This document shows, in pieces, positions 21,301 to 27,913 of a stretch of DNA of 41,372 nt. The notes beneath the pieces were generated by a model. The model was not told the origin of the DNA. It did no database searches and saw nothing but the letters and a program-made list of their open reading frames with translations. The stretch spans positions 1-41,372 of the forward strand of contig JAAEPH010000330.1 of NCBI GenBank assembly GCA_024232855.1. Reading direction: 5' to 3'. Position 1 is the first letter of the stretch, and each line of letters begins with the position of its first letter. The position numbers and the translations under genes are program-made. The DNA comes from Gammaproteobacteria bacterium (GTDB taxonomy: Bacteria; Pseudomonadota; Gammaproteobacteria; GCA-001735895).

Positions 21301-21537
21301 TTAGTCTTCGATTTTACCGACGATATCGATGTGATGGTCGATGAAATCAATCTGGTCGCCGGCGCGAATTTTCTTGCGCTTGCGCGTTTCGACTTCACCA
21401 TTGACGCTGACCAGGCCATCGGCGATGGCCTGCTTGGCGCTGCCGCCGGTTTCGCTCAGACCTTCAAACTTCAGAATCTTGTAGAGTTCGACAAATTCCA
21501 ACTCGAGTTGCGCGATGATATTGTCCGAATCACTCAT
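21301..21537 (-). CDS. S4-domain RNA-binding protein (YbcJ-like)
   Basis: A 78-residue S4-domain protein: FVELYKILKFEGLSETGGSAKQAIADGLVSVNGEVETRKRKKIRAGDQIDF matches the YbcJ/YaaA type of small S4 proteins, probably binding structured RNA. The ATG at 21535-21537 is chosen because the S4 domain begins soon after it. An upstream in-frame ATG at 21582 would overlap the preceding gene. It starts two bases after the stop of the truncated SRPBCC-like gene, so the two are likely co-transcribed. Confidence 0.85.
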   Translation of the reverse strand: MSDSDNIIAQLELEFVELYKILKFEGLSETGGSAKQAIADGLVSVNGEVETRKRKKIRAGDQIDFIDHHIDIVGKIED

Positions 21538-21539
21538 GT

Positions 21540-21785
21540 CTATTCGTCGCAGTCGATATGAGCATCGTTCGAATGTCGCCACACCACCTTGCGATCGGTA
21601 ACCCGCTCGATTACTTCGAAATCGGGACTACCCCCGCCAAAGCGGAAAGCGATAATCGAACCGACGTCGCCGGCCCCGCGGGTGTTGGAGGTCCACCATT
21701 TCGATAAATCGGCGACGGTAGTCGGAAACGGGTAGATGTCGTGCTCGCCACTGCGGATACCGACACGATGCTTGATCTCAGCCAT
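21540..21785 (-). CDS. Truncated SRPBCC (AHSA1-like) domain protein
   Basis: An 81-residue reading frame beginning MAEIKHRVGIRSGEHDIY, with LSKWWTSNTRGAGDVGSIIAFRFGGG and DFEVIERVTDRKVVWR. This is the N-terminal half of an SRPBCC/AHSA1-type lipid-binding fold, normally about 140-150 residues. After the WRH segment it ends abruptly at TAG. The C-terminal strands and long helix that close the cavity are missing. The start has a good ribosome binding site (AAAGGAG), which lies in a hairpin. It is probably a decaying gene but could be a short functional protein. The longer open frame running upstream to 22601 is a shadow of ylqF. Confidence 0.65.
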   Translation of the reverse strand: MAEIKHRVGIRSGEHDIYPFPTTVADLSKWWTSNTRGAGDVGSIIAFRFGGGSPDFEVIERVTDRKVVWRHSNDAHIDCDE

Positions 21786-21792
21786 GACGACA

Positions 21793-21823
21793 GTACTCCT
21801 TTGATGAAATACCAAAGGAGTAC
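21793..21823. promoter_or_regulatory. Hairpin covering the ribosome binding site of the SRPBCC-like gene
   Basis: GTACTCCTTTG and CAAAGGAGTAC are perfect 11-base arms around a 9-base loop. In the minus-strand transcript the 3' arm contains AAAGGAG, placed suitably before the ATG at 21785. The stem would hide the ribosome binding site, so it may limit translation. It lies in the divergent gap between this gene and ylqF. Confidence 0.55.
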
Positions 21824-21896
21824 AGTTTAAACGTTTTAATGACATTGGGAATAGACTTGGCGAGAATAACCATTTTACCCGATTTAGAGACAAGAC

Positions 21897-22808
21897 ATGA
21901 TTCAATGGTATCCGGGCCATATGCACAAGGCGAGCAAGGCGTTCAAGGAAATCTTGCCGCATGTCGATGTCGTCATCGAAATGCTCGATGCGCGCCTGCC
22001 GGGTTCCAGCGAGAATCCTATGCTGGCGCGCCTGCGCAGGGACAAGCCCTGCATCAAGCTGCTCAATAAGAGCGACCTGTCTGATCCCGACCGCCTCGCG
22101 GCCTGGGTTGTAGAGCTGGAGCAACATAGCCTGGTCAAGACGCTGGTCTGTAGCAGCACCGATAATATTCATAACCAGCTGCTGGATCTGTGCCGAGCGA
22201 TGGCGCCGAAGCGGCAGAATCGTTCGACTATGGTTTACGCCATGATCGCAGGTATACCCAATGTCGGAAAATCGACCCTGATCAATCGGCTCGCGGGCCG
22301 CAGAATCGCCAAAACCGGCAATGAAGCGGCGCTCACGCGCATGCAACAACGCATCGAAATCTCTGCCGAACTGACCCTGATCGATACCCCGGGAATGCTC
22401 TGGCCGAACATCGAAAACGAGGCCAGTGGCTACCGTCTCGCCGCCACCGGTGCAATCCGCGATACCGCGCTTGAACTGCAGGATGTGGCCAGTTTTATCG
22501 CCGAGTTTCTGATCGAAGTCTACCCCCAACGCCTGATTCGGCGTTATGATATCGAAACACTGCCCTCCGCCGAGGTTGAATTGCTTGAGCTGATTGCGCA
22601 CCAGCGAGGTTGCCTGGTGTCCGGTGGCCGAGTCGACCTGGAAAAAGTATCTCGCCTGCTGATCAGCGAATTCCGTGCCGGCGAACTGGGCGGTATGTGC
22701 CTCGAAACACCCGCCGGATTCGCTGCCGAATGGGAACAGGTCGCGGTTATCAGGGCGCAGAAGGCGGCCGCAAAAGAAGCGCGCAAGTCAAGGCGCCGCA
22801 ATAAGTAA
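21897..22808 (+). CDS. ylqF: Ribosome biogenesis GTPase YlqF/RbgA
   Basis: A 303-residue circularly permuted GTPase. The G4 motif LLNKSDLSD comes before the G1 motif GIPNVGKSTLIN and G3 LIDTPGMLWP, the order that defines the YlqF/RbgA/YawG group. The start MIQWYPGHMHKASKAF is the family signature. It assists late assembly of the large ribosomal subunit in Bacillus; the proteobacterial role is presumed similar. The C-terminus is rich in Lys and Arg. A GNAT gene follows 16 bases later. Confidence 0.93.
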   Translation: MIQWYPGHMHKASKAFKEILPHVDVVIEMLDARLPGSSENPMLARLRRDKPCIKLLNKSDLSDPDRLAAWVVELEQHSLVKTLVCSSTDNIHNQLLDLCRAMAPKRQNRSTMVYAMIAGIPNVGKSTLINRLAGRRIAKTGNEAALTRMQQRIEISAELTLIDTPGMLWPNIENEASGYRLAATGAIRDTALELQDVASFIAEFLIEVYPQRLIRRYDIETLPSAEVELLELIAHQRGCLVSGGRVDLEKVSRLLISEFRAGELGGMCLETPAGFAAEWEQVAVIRAQKAAAKEARKSRRRNK

Positions 22809-22824
22809 CAGGAGATAGTGGAAC

Positions 22825-23292
22825 ATGATTATTCGCCGCGCACTCGCACAAGACGCTGCCGAGCTGGCCGAGTTTAACATCAACATGGCGCGTGAAACCG
22901 AGTCCATCGAACTCATACCCGAGGTGATCGGCGCCGGCGTCAGGACCATGATCGAAAATCCACAGATGGGCTTTTATCTGGTCGTCGAACTCGACAACGG
23001 CATCCAGGCTTCGCTGATGATCACGACCGAATGGAGCGACTGGCGTAATGGCATGTTCTGGTGGATTCAAAGTGTTTACGTGCGCCCGCAGTATCGTCGC
23101 CAGGGCCTCTACCGGGAACTCTACGCCCGCGTCAAGGAACTCGCGGAACAGGAGCCGACGGTATGCGGCTTTCGCCTCTACGTCGAAAACGAAAACGTCC
23201 AGGCGCAAAAAACCTACCAGTCGCTGGGGATGTCCGAAACCGAGTACAAGGTGTTTGAAGAACTCAAGCAGGACCTCGAATATCGGAAATAA
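22825..23292 (+). CDS. GNAT family N-acetyltransferase
   Basis: A 155-residue single GNAT domain. MIIRRALAQDAAELAEFNINMA starts the fold. The acetyl-CoA-binding motif is WIQSVYVRPQYRRQGLYRELYARV (V-x-P-x-x-R-x-x-G), followed by FRLYVENENVQAQKTYQSLGM. The substrate cannot be inferred; it may act on a small molecule or a protein N-terminus. The short gap after ylqF and the ribosome binding site ACAGGAGATA suggest co-transcription with it. Confidence 0.88.
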   Translation: MIIRRALAQDAAELAEFNINMARETESIELIPEVIGAGVRTMIENPQMGFYLVVELDNGIQASLMITTEWSDWRNGMFWWIQSVYVRPQYRRQGLYRELYARVKELAEQEPTVCGFRLYVENENVQAQKTYQSLGMSETEYKVFEELKQDLEYRK

Positions 23293-23298
23293 TGCCAT

Positions 23299-23376
23299 TT
23301 AACCCGCATCGCTCACCGTTTGCGTGCAGTGAAGCGGATTCCCGCTTGCGCGCCAAACGAGCGGGTAATATAGTTA
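23299..23376 (+). repeat. Dispersed palindromic element, copy D (partial)
   Basis: TTAACCCGCATCGCTCACCG matches the 20-base terminal repeat of the copy at 30807 at 18 positions. Only one end is evident. The rest holds CCCGCT...AGCGGG arms (about 23341-23366) that could form a hairpin and may terminate the ylqF-GNAT transcript. It sits directly before the TPP riboswitch. The right boundary is approximate. Confidence 0.6.
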
Positions 23377-23380
23377 GTCC

Positions 23381-23475
23381 TCCTCAACGGGGTGCTCATT
23401 CCGAGCTGAGAGTTGTCTTGCCGACATCAACCCGATGAACCTGATCCAGTTAATACTGGCGTAGGGATGTGAGTG
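23381..23475 (+). ncRNA. TPP riboswitch (THI element)
   Basis: It contains the conserved TPP aptamer pieces in order: GGGGTGC, GCTGAGAG, ACCCGATGAACCTGATC, and GTTAATACTGGCGTAGGGA. CTCA near the 5' end can pair with TGAG at the 3' end to close P1. It lies about 55 bases before thiB and should reduce expression of the thiamine operon when TPP is abundant. No intrinsic terminator with a U run is evident between it and thiB, so control is probably at translation start, as is common in Gram-negative bacteria. Confidence 0.95.
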
Positions 23476-23529
23476 GATCCGAATATCCCCCACCCTCCGT
23501 TTATTCATTCCAGCTAGATGGAGACCAAT

Positions 23530-24537
23530 ATGTATTCCTTTTTTTGCAGCACCGGCACAGGCCTGGCGTTGTTGTTGCTTTCCTTTAACCTGCAGGCGGC
23601 GCCTCCCAACCTGGTCGTCTATACCTACGACTCTTTCACCAGCGAGTGGGGTCCCGGTCCCCAGGTGAAGACCGCCTTCGAGGCGAAATGCGCCTGCACG
23701 CTCGAACTGGTGGGTCTTTCCGACGGAGTCGCCATGCTTAACCGGTTGCGCCTGGAGGGCAGCAACAGCCGTGCCGATGTTCTGCTCGGCCTCGATACCA
23801 ACCTGACCGCCGAGGCGCGCGCCAGCGGGCTCTTCGAGCCTCATAACCTGACGCTGCAGGCCAGTGCGTTGCCCAGGCCGTGGCGGGACGACCTGTTTCT
23901 GCCCTATGATTTTGGTTACTTCGCTTTTGTTTACAATCGCGAGAAGCTCGCCAGTCCGCCGCCGAGCCTGCGTCAGTTGGTAGGCGACCCGAACGGACCG
24001 ACCATTCTGATACAGGATCCGCGCACCTCGACCCCGGGTCTCGGGTTGCTGCTGTGGATGAAAGCGGTGTTCGGTGACGAGGCGGATGAGGCATGGGCGA
24101 GCCTGTCGCCGCGGGTGGTCACGGTCAGCAAGGGTTGGAGCGAAGCCTATGGTTTGTTTCTCAAGGGCGAAGCCGACATGGTGTTAAGCTATACCACCTC
24201 GCCGGCCTACCACATCATCGCCGAACAGGACGGCCGTTACGCCGCGGCGCCGTTTAGCGAGGGCCACTATCAGCAGATCGAGGTTGCCGGCATGCTGCGC
24301 AGCAGCCGGCAAAAGAAACTGGCGGGTGAATTTCTCGAATTCATGCTAAGCGACGATTTCCAGCAGATCATTCCCACCACCAACTGGATGTATCCGGCGG
24401 TCGTGAGCGAGTCCGTGCTGCCGGCGGAATTTGGCGAGTTGATCGATCCCTCTCCCGCGCTGCTGCTCGAGGAAACGCAGGTAGCCAGGGAGCGCAAAGC
24501 CTGGGTCGATGATTGGCTGGAGGTTATGTCGCGCTAG
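23530..24537 (+). CDS. thiB: Thiamine ABC transporter substrate-binding protein
   Basis: A periplasmic binding protein of 335 residues with a signal peptide (hydrophobic stretch LALLLLSFNL, likely cut after QAA). The mature start LVVYTYDSFTSEWGPGPQVKTAFEAKC, then LNRLRLEG and ADVLLGLD, is typical of ThiB. It delivers thiamine and possibly its phosphates to ThiPQ. The ATG at 23530 has GGAGA five bases before it. The ATG at 23518 would add four residues and lacks such a site. First gene behind the TPP riboswitch; it ends 3 bases before thiP. Confidence 0.95.
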   Translation: MYSFFCSTGTGLALLLLSFNLQAAPPNLVVYTYDSFTSEWGPGPQVKTAFEAKCACTLELVGLSDGVAMLNRLRLEGSNSRADVLLGLDTNLTAEARASGLFEPHNLTLQASALPRPWRDDLFLPYDFGYFAFVYNREKLASPPPSLRQLVGDPNGPTILIQDPRTSTPGLGLLLWMKAVFGDEADEAWASLSPRVVTVSKGWSEAYGLFLKGEADMVLSYTTSPAYHIIAEQDGRYAAAPFSEGHYQQIEVAGMLRSSRQKKLAGEFLEFMLSDDFQQIIPTTNWMYPAVVSESVLPAEFGELIDPSPALLLEETQVARERKAWVDDWLEVMSR

Positions 24538-24540
24538 CGC

Positions 24541-26118
24541 ATGACCGATATGTCGCGGCGTCTCCCTGCAGTTCTGGTCCTCGTCTTGCTGGCGTTTATG
24601 GTGCTGGCGCCGATGGCGGGCCTGCTCAATCTGGGCGGCTTGCCCGGATACGAGGCGACCGATCTCCGTTTCTGGCAAAGCACCTATCTGCGCCGGGTAT
24701 TTTTCTTCAGTGTCTGGCAGGCGTCACTGTCGGCCCTGCTAAGCGTGTTGCCGGCAATACTGGTGGCGCGCGCCTTCGCCCTGCAGCCGGATTTGCCGAT
24801 GCGCCGGGTCCTGTTGCGACTGTTTGCGTTACCGTTGGTGGTGCCCGCGGTCGTTGCGGTGATGGCGGTGGTGTCGGTTTATGGCAGCGACGGCTGGTTG
24901 CCGTTCGGGCGTTCGCTTTACGGGCTCGACGGAATTTTAATCGCACACGTTTTCTTCAATTTACCGCTAGCGGTGCGCCTCTTGCTGCCACAGTGGCAGG
25001 CGATTCCGCGACACCACTGGCAGTTGAGCGAGCAACTGGGGATGAACAGCTGGCAACGCTGGCGCTTTCTCGAATGGCCAATGTTGCGCGAAGCGCTGCC
25101 CGGCGTGTTGCTGTTGGTATTCATGTTGTGCCTGACCAGTTTCGCGGTGGTGTTGACGCTGGGCGGAGGCCCGCGCAGCACGACCCTGGAGGTCGCCATC
25201 TACCAGTCGCTACGCTTTGATTTCGATCCGGCGCGGGCGGTAGTGCTGGCGTTGTTGCAGCTGGGCTTGTGTATGCTGGTCGCCATGGCGACGCTCAAAC
25301 TACAGCGTCTGCCGGAGGTCGAGATCGCCGATTCGGCGCCGGCTGCCCCGCTCTCCGCGTTGCATAAAGCGATCGATATCGCGCTCATTGTGGCGGCCAC
25401 GATCTATGTGGGCATGCCGCTGCTTTCGGTGCTGATCGACGCGCTGGGAGGGCCGGTGTTGAGCGTGCTGTCCGGCGCTTCCCTGTGGCGTTCGATCGTT
25501 AACACCTTGTTGATCGGCCTGTCGGCGGCGGTGCTGGCGGTGTCTGCCGGCTGGTTCCTGCTGCGCTACAGCGCCAGTCTTGCGCACGCAGGCCATAGCC
25601 GGCGCGCGCGCCTGGTCGACCTTGCCGGCTCGATCGTCTACGTGGTGCCGCCGCTGGTTATCGGCACCGGTATGTTCGTACTGTTGTCGCCGCATGTCGA
25701 TGTCCTTGACTGGGTTTTTCCGATCGTGATATCGATCAATGCGCTGATGGGGCTACCTTTCGTGATTCGTTGCCTGGGGCCGGCCATGCGCCAGAATCAC
25801 GCGCGTTATCACCACCTGTGTCTGAGCATCGCACTGCGGGGCTGGTACCGTTTTCGTTACCTGGAATGGCCGTTGCTGCGGCGGCCGCTGGCACTGGCCA
25901 TCGCCCTGGTCACGGTATTGGCGATGGGCGATCTCGGTGTCATCGCGCTGTTTGGTTCGCCCGCCAGTGCGACCCTGGCGCTGCTCATCTATCAGCAACT
26001 GGGCGCCTACCTGATTCCGCAGGCTACCGTGACCGCGATGGTGTTACTGTTGCTCTGCCTCGGCGTCTTCGCTTTGCTTGAGCGACTTATAGGAGGAAAC
26101 AGAGATGCTGGTTATTGA
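24541..26118 (+). CDS. thiP: Thiamine ABC transporter permease
   Basis: A 525-residue inner-membrane permease with two fused binding-protein-dependent transport domains and about 12 membrane helices. Each half has the EAA-type loop contacting the ATPase: the first in QLGMNSWQRWRFLEWPMLREALPG, the second in SIALRGWYRFRYLEWPLLRRPLALA. The conserved TSFAVVLTLGGGPRSTTLEVAIYQSL is typical of ThiP. It overlaps thiQ by 14 bases. Confidence 0.95.
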   Translation: MTDMSRRLPAVLVLVLLAFMVLAPMAGLLNLGGLPGYEATDLRFWQSTYLRRVFFFSVWQASLSALLSVLPAILVARAFALQPDLPMRRVLLRLFALPLVVPAVVAVMAVVSVYGSDGWLPFGRSLYGLDGILIAHVFFNLPLAVRLLLPQWQAIPRHHWQLSEQLGMNSWQRWRFLEWPMLREALPGVLLLVFMLCLTSFAVVLTLGGGPRSTTLEVAIYQSLRFDFDPARAVVLALLQLGLCMLVAMATLKLQRLPEVEIADSAPAAPLSALHKAIDIALIVAATIYVGMPLLSVLIDALGGPVLSVLSGASLWRSIVNTLLIGLSAAVLAVSAGWFLLRYSASLAHAGHSRRARLVDLAGSIVYVVPPLVIGTGMFVLLSPHVDVLDWVFPIVISINALMGLPFVIRCLGPAMRQNHARYHHLCLSIALRGWYRFRYLEWPLLRRPLALAIALVTVLAMGDLGVIALFGSPASATLALLIYQQLGAYLIPQATVTAMVLLLLCLGVFALLERLIGGNRDAGY

Positions 26119-26815
26119 GCGCCTTGAATTTGCATACGATGTTGCCTCCGCGGCGTCCATGCGCTTCGAGCTCGAGGTCGCGGACGGTGAAGTACTAAGC
26201 CTGATCGGCCCTAGCGGATCCGGTAAATCAACCCTCCTCAACCTGATCGCGGGGTTTCTGCCGGCCCGCTCGGGGCGCATATTGATCGATGAGGTAGCGA
26301 TCGAAGGATTTGAGGTAGCCGAACGCCCCGTTTCTATCGTATTTCAGCAACATAACCTGTTTCCCCACCTCGACCTTTACACTAATGTCGCCCTCGGAGT
26401 CGAGCCTTCGTTGCGCCTGAACGGCGCCCAGGTGGAAACAGTTCGGGAGGCGCTTGCGAGACTGGGCCTGGAACAGTTACAGCGACGTAAGCCTGGCGAG
26501 TTATCAGGCGGCCAGCGCCAGCGCGTGGCGCTGGCGCGAGCGCTGGTGCGAAAACGTAAAATCCTGTTGCTGGATGAAGCCTTTGCCGCGCTCGGCCCAG
26601 CCATGCGGGCGGAGCTGATCGAACTGGTCAAGGAGCTGGTGTGTGAGCAGGGGATGGTCGGATTGCTGGTGAGCCACCAGCCGCGCGACGCGCTGATCGC
26701 TTCCGCGCGTACCGCGTTTATCTGCGATGGACAGGTTACGGCGAGCGCAACCACGGCAGAGCTGCTCGAGCAGACCGAGTTGCCGGAACTGCGAAATTAT
26801 CTGGGGTCAATGTGA
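26105..26815 (+). CDS. thiQ: Thiamine ABC transporter ATP-binding protein
   Basis: An ABC ATPase of 236 residues with Walker A GPSGSGKSTLLN (near residue 37), Q-loop VFQQHNLFPHLD, signature LSGGQRQRVALARALV and Walker B ILLLDEAFAALGP. In the last motif the usual Asp-Pro after the D-loop is altered to GPAM, which is common in ThiQ. It drives import with ThiP and ThiB. The ribosome binding site AGGAGG lies inside the end of thiP. Confidence 0.95.
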   Translation: MLVIERLEFAYDVASAASMRFELEVADGEVLSLIGPSGSGKSTLLNLIAGFLPARSGRILIDEVAIEGFEVAERPVSIVFQQHNLFPHLDLYTNVALGVEPSLRLNGAQVETVREALARLGLEQLQRRKPGELSGGQRQRVALARALVRKRKILLLDEAFAALGPAMRAELIELVKELVCEQGMVGLLVSHQPRDALIASARTAFICDGQVTASATTAELLEQTELPELRNYLGSM

Positions 26816-27603
26816 CTGACGCAGAGCTCTCGCGGGTATTTTCGAGCGTACCGCTACTTCGGGACTACAGCATCGGTGATTTCACCATTGCGCCACTGCC
26901 GGGTTACACCAATCGCAACTACCGGCTTTACAACCAGCGATTCGACTGGGTTCTGCGCATACCGAAACCCGCTACCGGTTGTTTTATCGATCGCGACGCG
27001 GAGGCGCATAACCAGGCTCTGGCGCGGCAGCTGGGCCTGGCGCCGCAAGTGGTGTGGCGAGACGCGAGCGGGCTTAGCCTGACCCCGACACTGACGGCCA
27101 GCCGTACCCTACGCGCCGCCGATTTCGCGGCTGATGACATAGCACGGCTTTGTGTCAGGTCGTTGCAGCAACTGCATCGTAGCGGTCTTCAGTTTCGGGG
27201 ACGGGTAGACCTCGGCGTCTTGCTGCACGAGCATTTTGCGCTGTTGCCCGAGGCCGACCGGCAACGCTTCAGTAAGCGCTTGTCACGGGCGGAAGACCTG
27301 CTGGCACGGCTCGACGACGCCGATCAGGGCTACGTCGCATCGCATAACGACCTGGTGCTGGGAAACCTGCTGCTCGAGCGCTCGCGCCTGTGGATCATCG
27401 ACTGGGAGTACTCGGCCATGGCTTCACCCTACTGGGACCTGGCGACGCTGTGCAACGAGGCGCAATTCGACCGTCAACAAAGTCGTCGCCTGTTGCGGAC
27501 GTATTGCGCAGGCGGCGAAGCAATGAAAGAATCGACGCTCTTCGATTATCGGGACCTCCTCAAGTTGCTCAGCGATTGCTGGATGGCCGCGCTCGCGGAT
27601 TAA
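26812..27603 (+). CDS. thiK: Thiamine kinase-like phosphotransferase
   Basis: A 263-residue protein of the choline/aminoglycoside kinase fold. The Brenner motif SHNDLVLGNLLLE and the metal motif LWIIDWEYSAMASPYWDLA are intact, as is the N-terminal loop GYTNRNYRL. Family members include thiamine kinase, choline kinase and homoserine kinase. Position in a TPP-riboswitch operon behind thiBPQ points to thiamine kinase (thiamine to thiamine phosphate, salvage). It starts at GTG, overlapping the thiQ stop in GTGA. Confidence 0.82.
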   Translation: MTDAELSRVFSSVPLLRDYSIGDFTIAPLPGYTNRNYRLYNQRFDWVLRIPKPATGCFIDRDAEAHNQALARQLGLAPQVVWRDASGLSLTPTLTASRTLRAADFAADDIARLCVRSLQQLHRSGLQFRGRVDLGVLLHEHFALLPEADRQRFSKRLSRAEDLLARLDDADQGYVASHNDLVLGNLLLERSRLWIIDWEYSAMASPYWDLATLCNEAQFDRQQSRRLLRTYCAGGEAMKESTLFDYRDLLKLLSDCWMAALAD

Positions 27604-27615
27604 CAAGGGCTCTGT

Positions 27616-27885
27616 ATGTTGACTCACTCGATAACCCTGTACCTGTCAGCGGTCCTGATCTGGGGTTCCACCTGGTTCGCGATCAAGTTCCAGCTCGGTG
27701 TGGTGGCGGCCGAGGTGTCGCTGGTTTATCGCTTCGGCATGGCGGCGGTGCTGTTTCCGGTGATTGCACTGGGGCTTTCGACCCTGTTCGAAGATTACCA
27801 GTGGACCCTGCGCGCTCTCTTCGGTTTCGCCCTGGTGCTGCTCGGCAACTACATCGTGTTGAATCGTAAGCGAAACCGACGTTGA
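27616..27885 (+). CDS. Miniature, internally deleted EamA/DMT-type membrane protein
   Basis: An 89-residue protein. The N-terminal part (ITLYLSAVLIWGSTWFAIKFQLGVVAAEVSLVYRFGMAA) is the first helix and a half of an EamA drug/metabolite transporter. The next residues (VLFPVIALGLSTLFEDYQWTLRALFGFALVLLGNYIVL) match the last two helices of the same family. About 200 residues, roughly helices 3 to 8, are missing, and the join is in frame. It probably forms three membrane helices. It follows thiK by 12 bases in the thiamine operon. It may be a decayed gene that kept its frame, or a small functional membrane protein. Confidence 0.7.
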   Translation: MLTHSITLYLSAVLIWGSTWFAIKFQLGVVAAEVSLVYRFGMAAVLFPVIALGLSTLFEDYQWTLRALFGFALVLLGNYIVLNRKRNRR

Positions 27886-27913
27886 GGCCTCCGCTTATGA
27901 AGCGCGAGGCGGT

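Noticed and set aside
21786-22601. Long N-terminal extension of the minus-strand SRPBCC-like frame
   Set aside because: It is antisense to ylqF, and the domain similarity and ribosome binding site both begin at 21785.
23374-23844. Minus-strand frame across the thiB leader
   Set aside because: It is antisense to a clear TPP riboswitch and thiB.
24513-25220. Plus-strand frame of 235 codons overlapping thiP
   Set aside because: Another frame of thiP, rich in Gly, Ala and Arg as expected of a shadow; thiP has the permease motifs.
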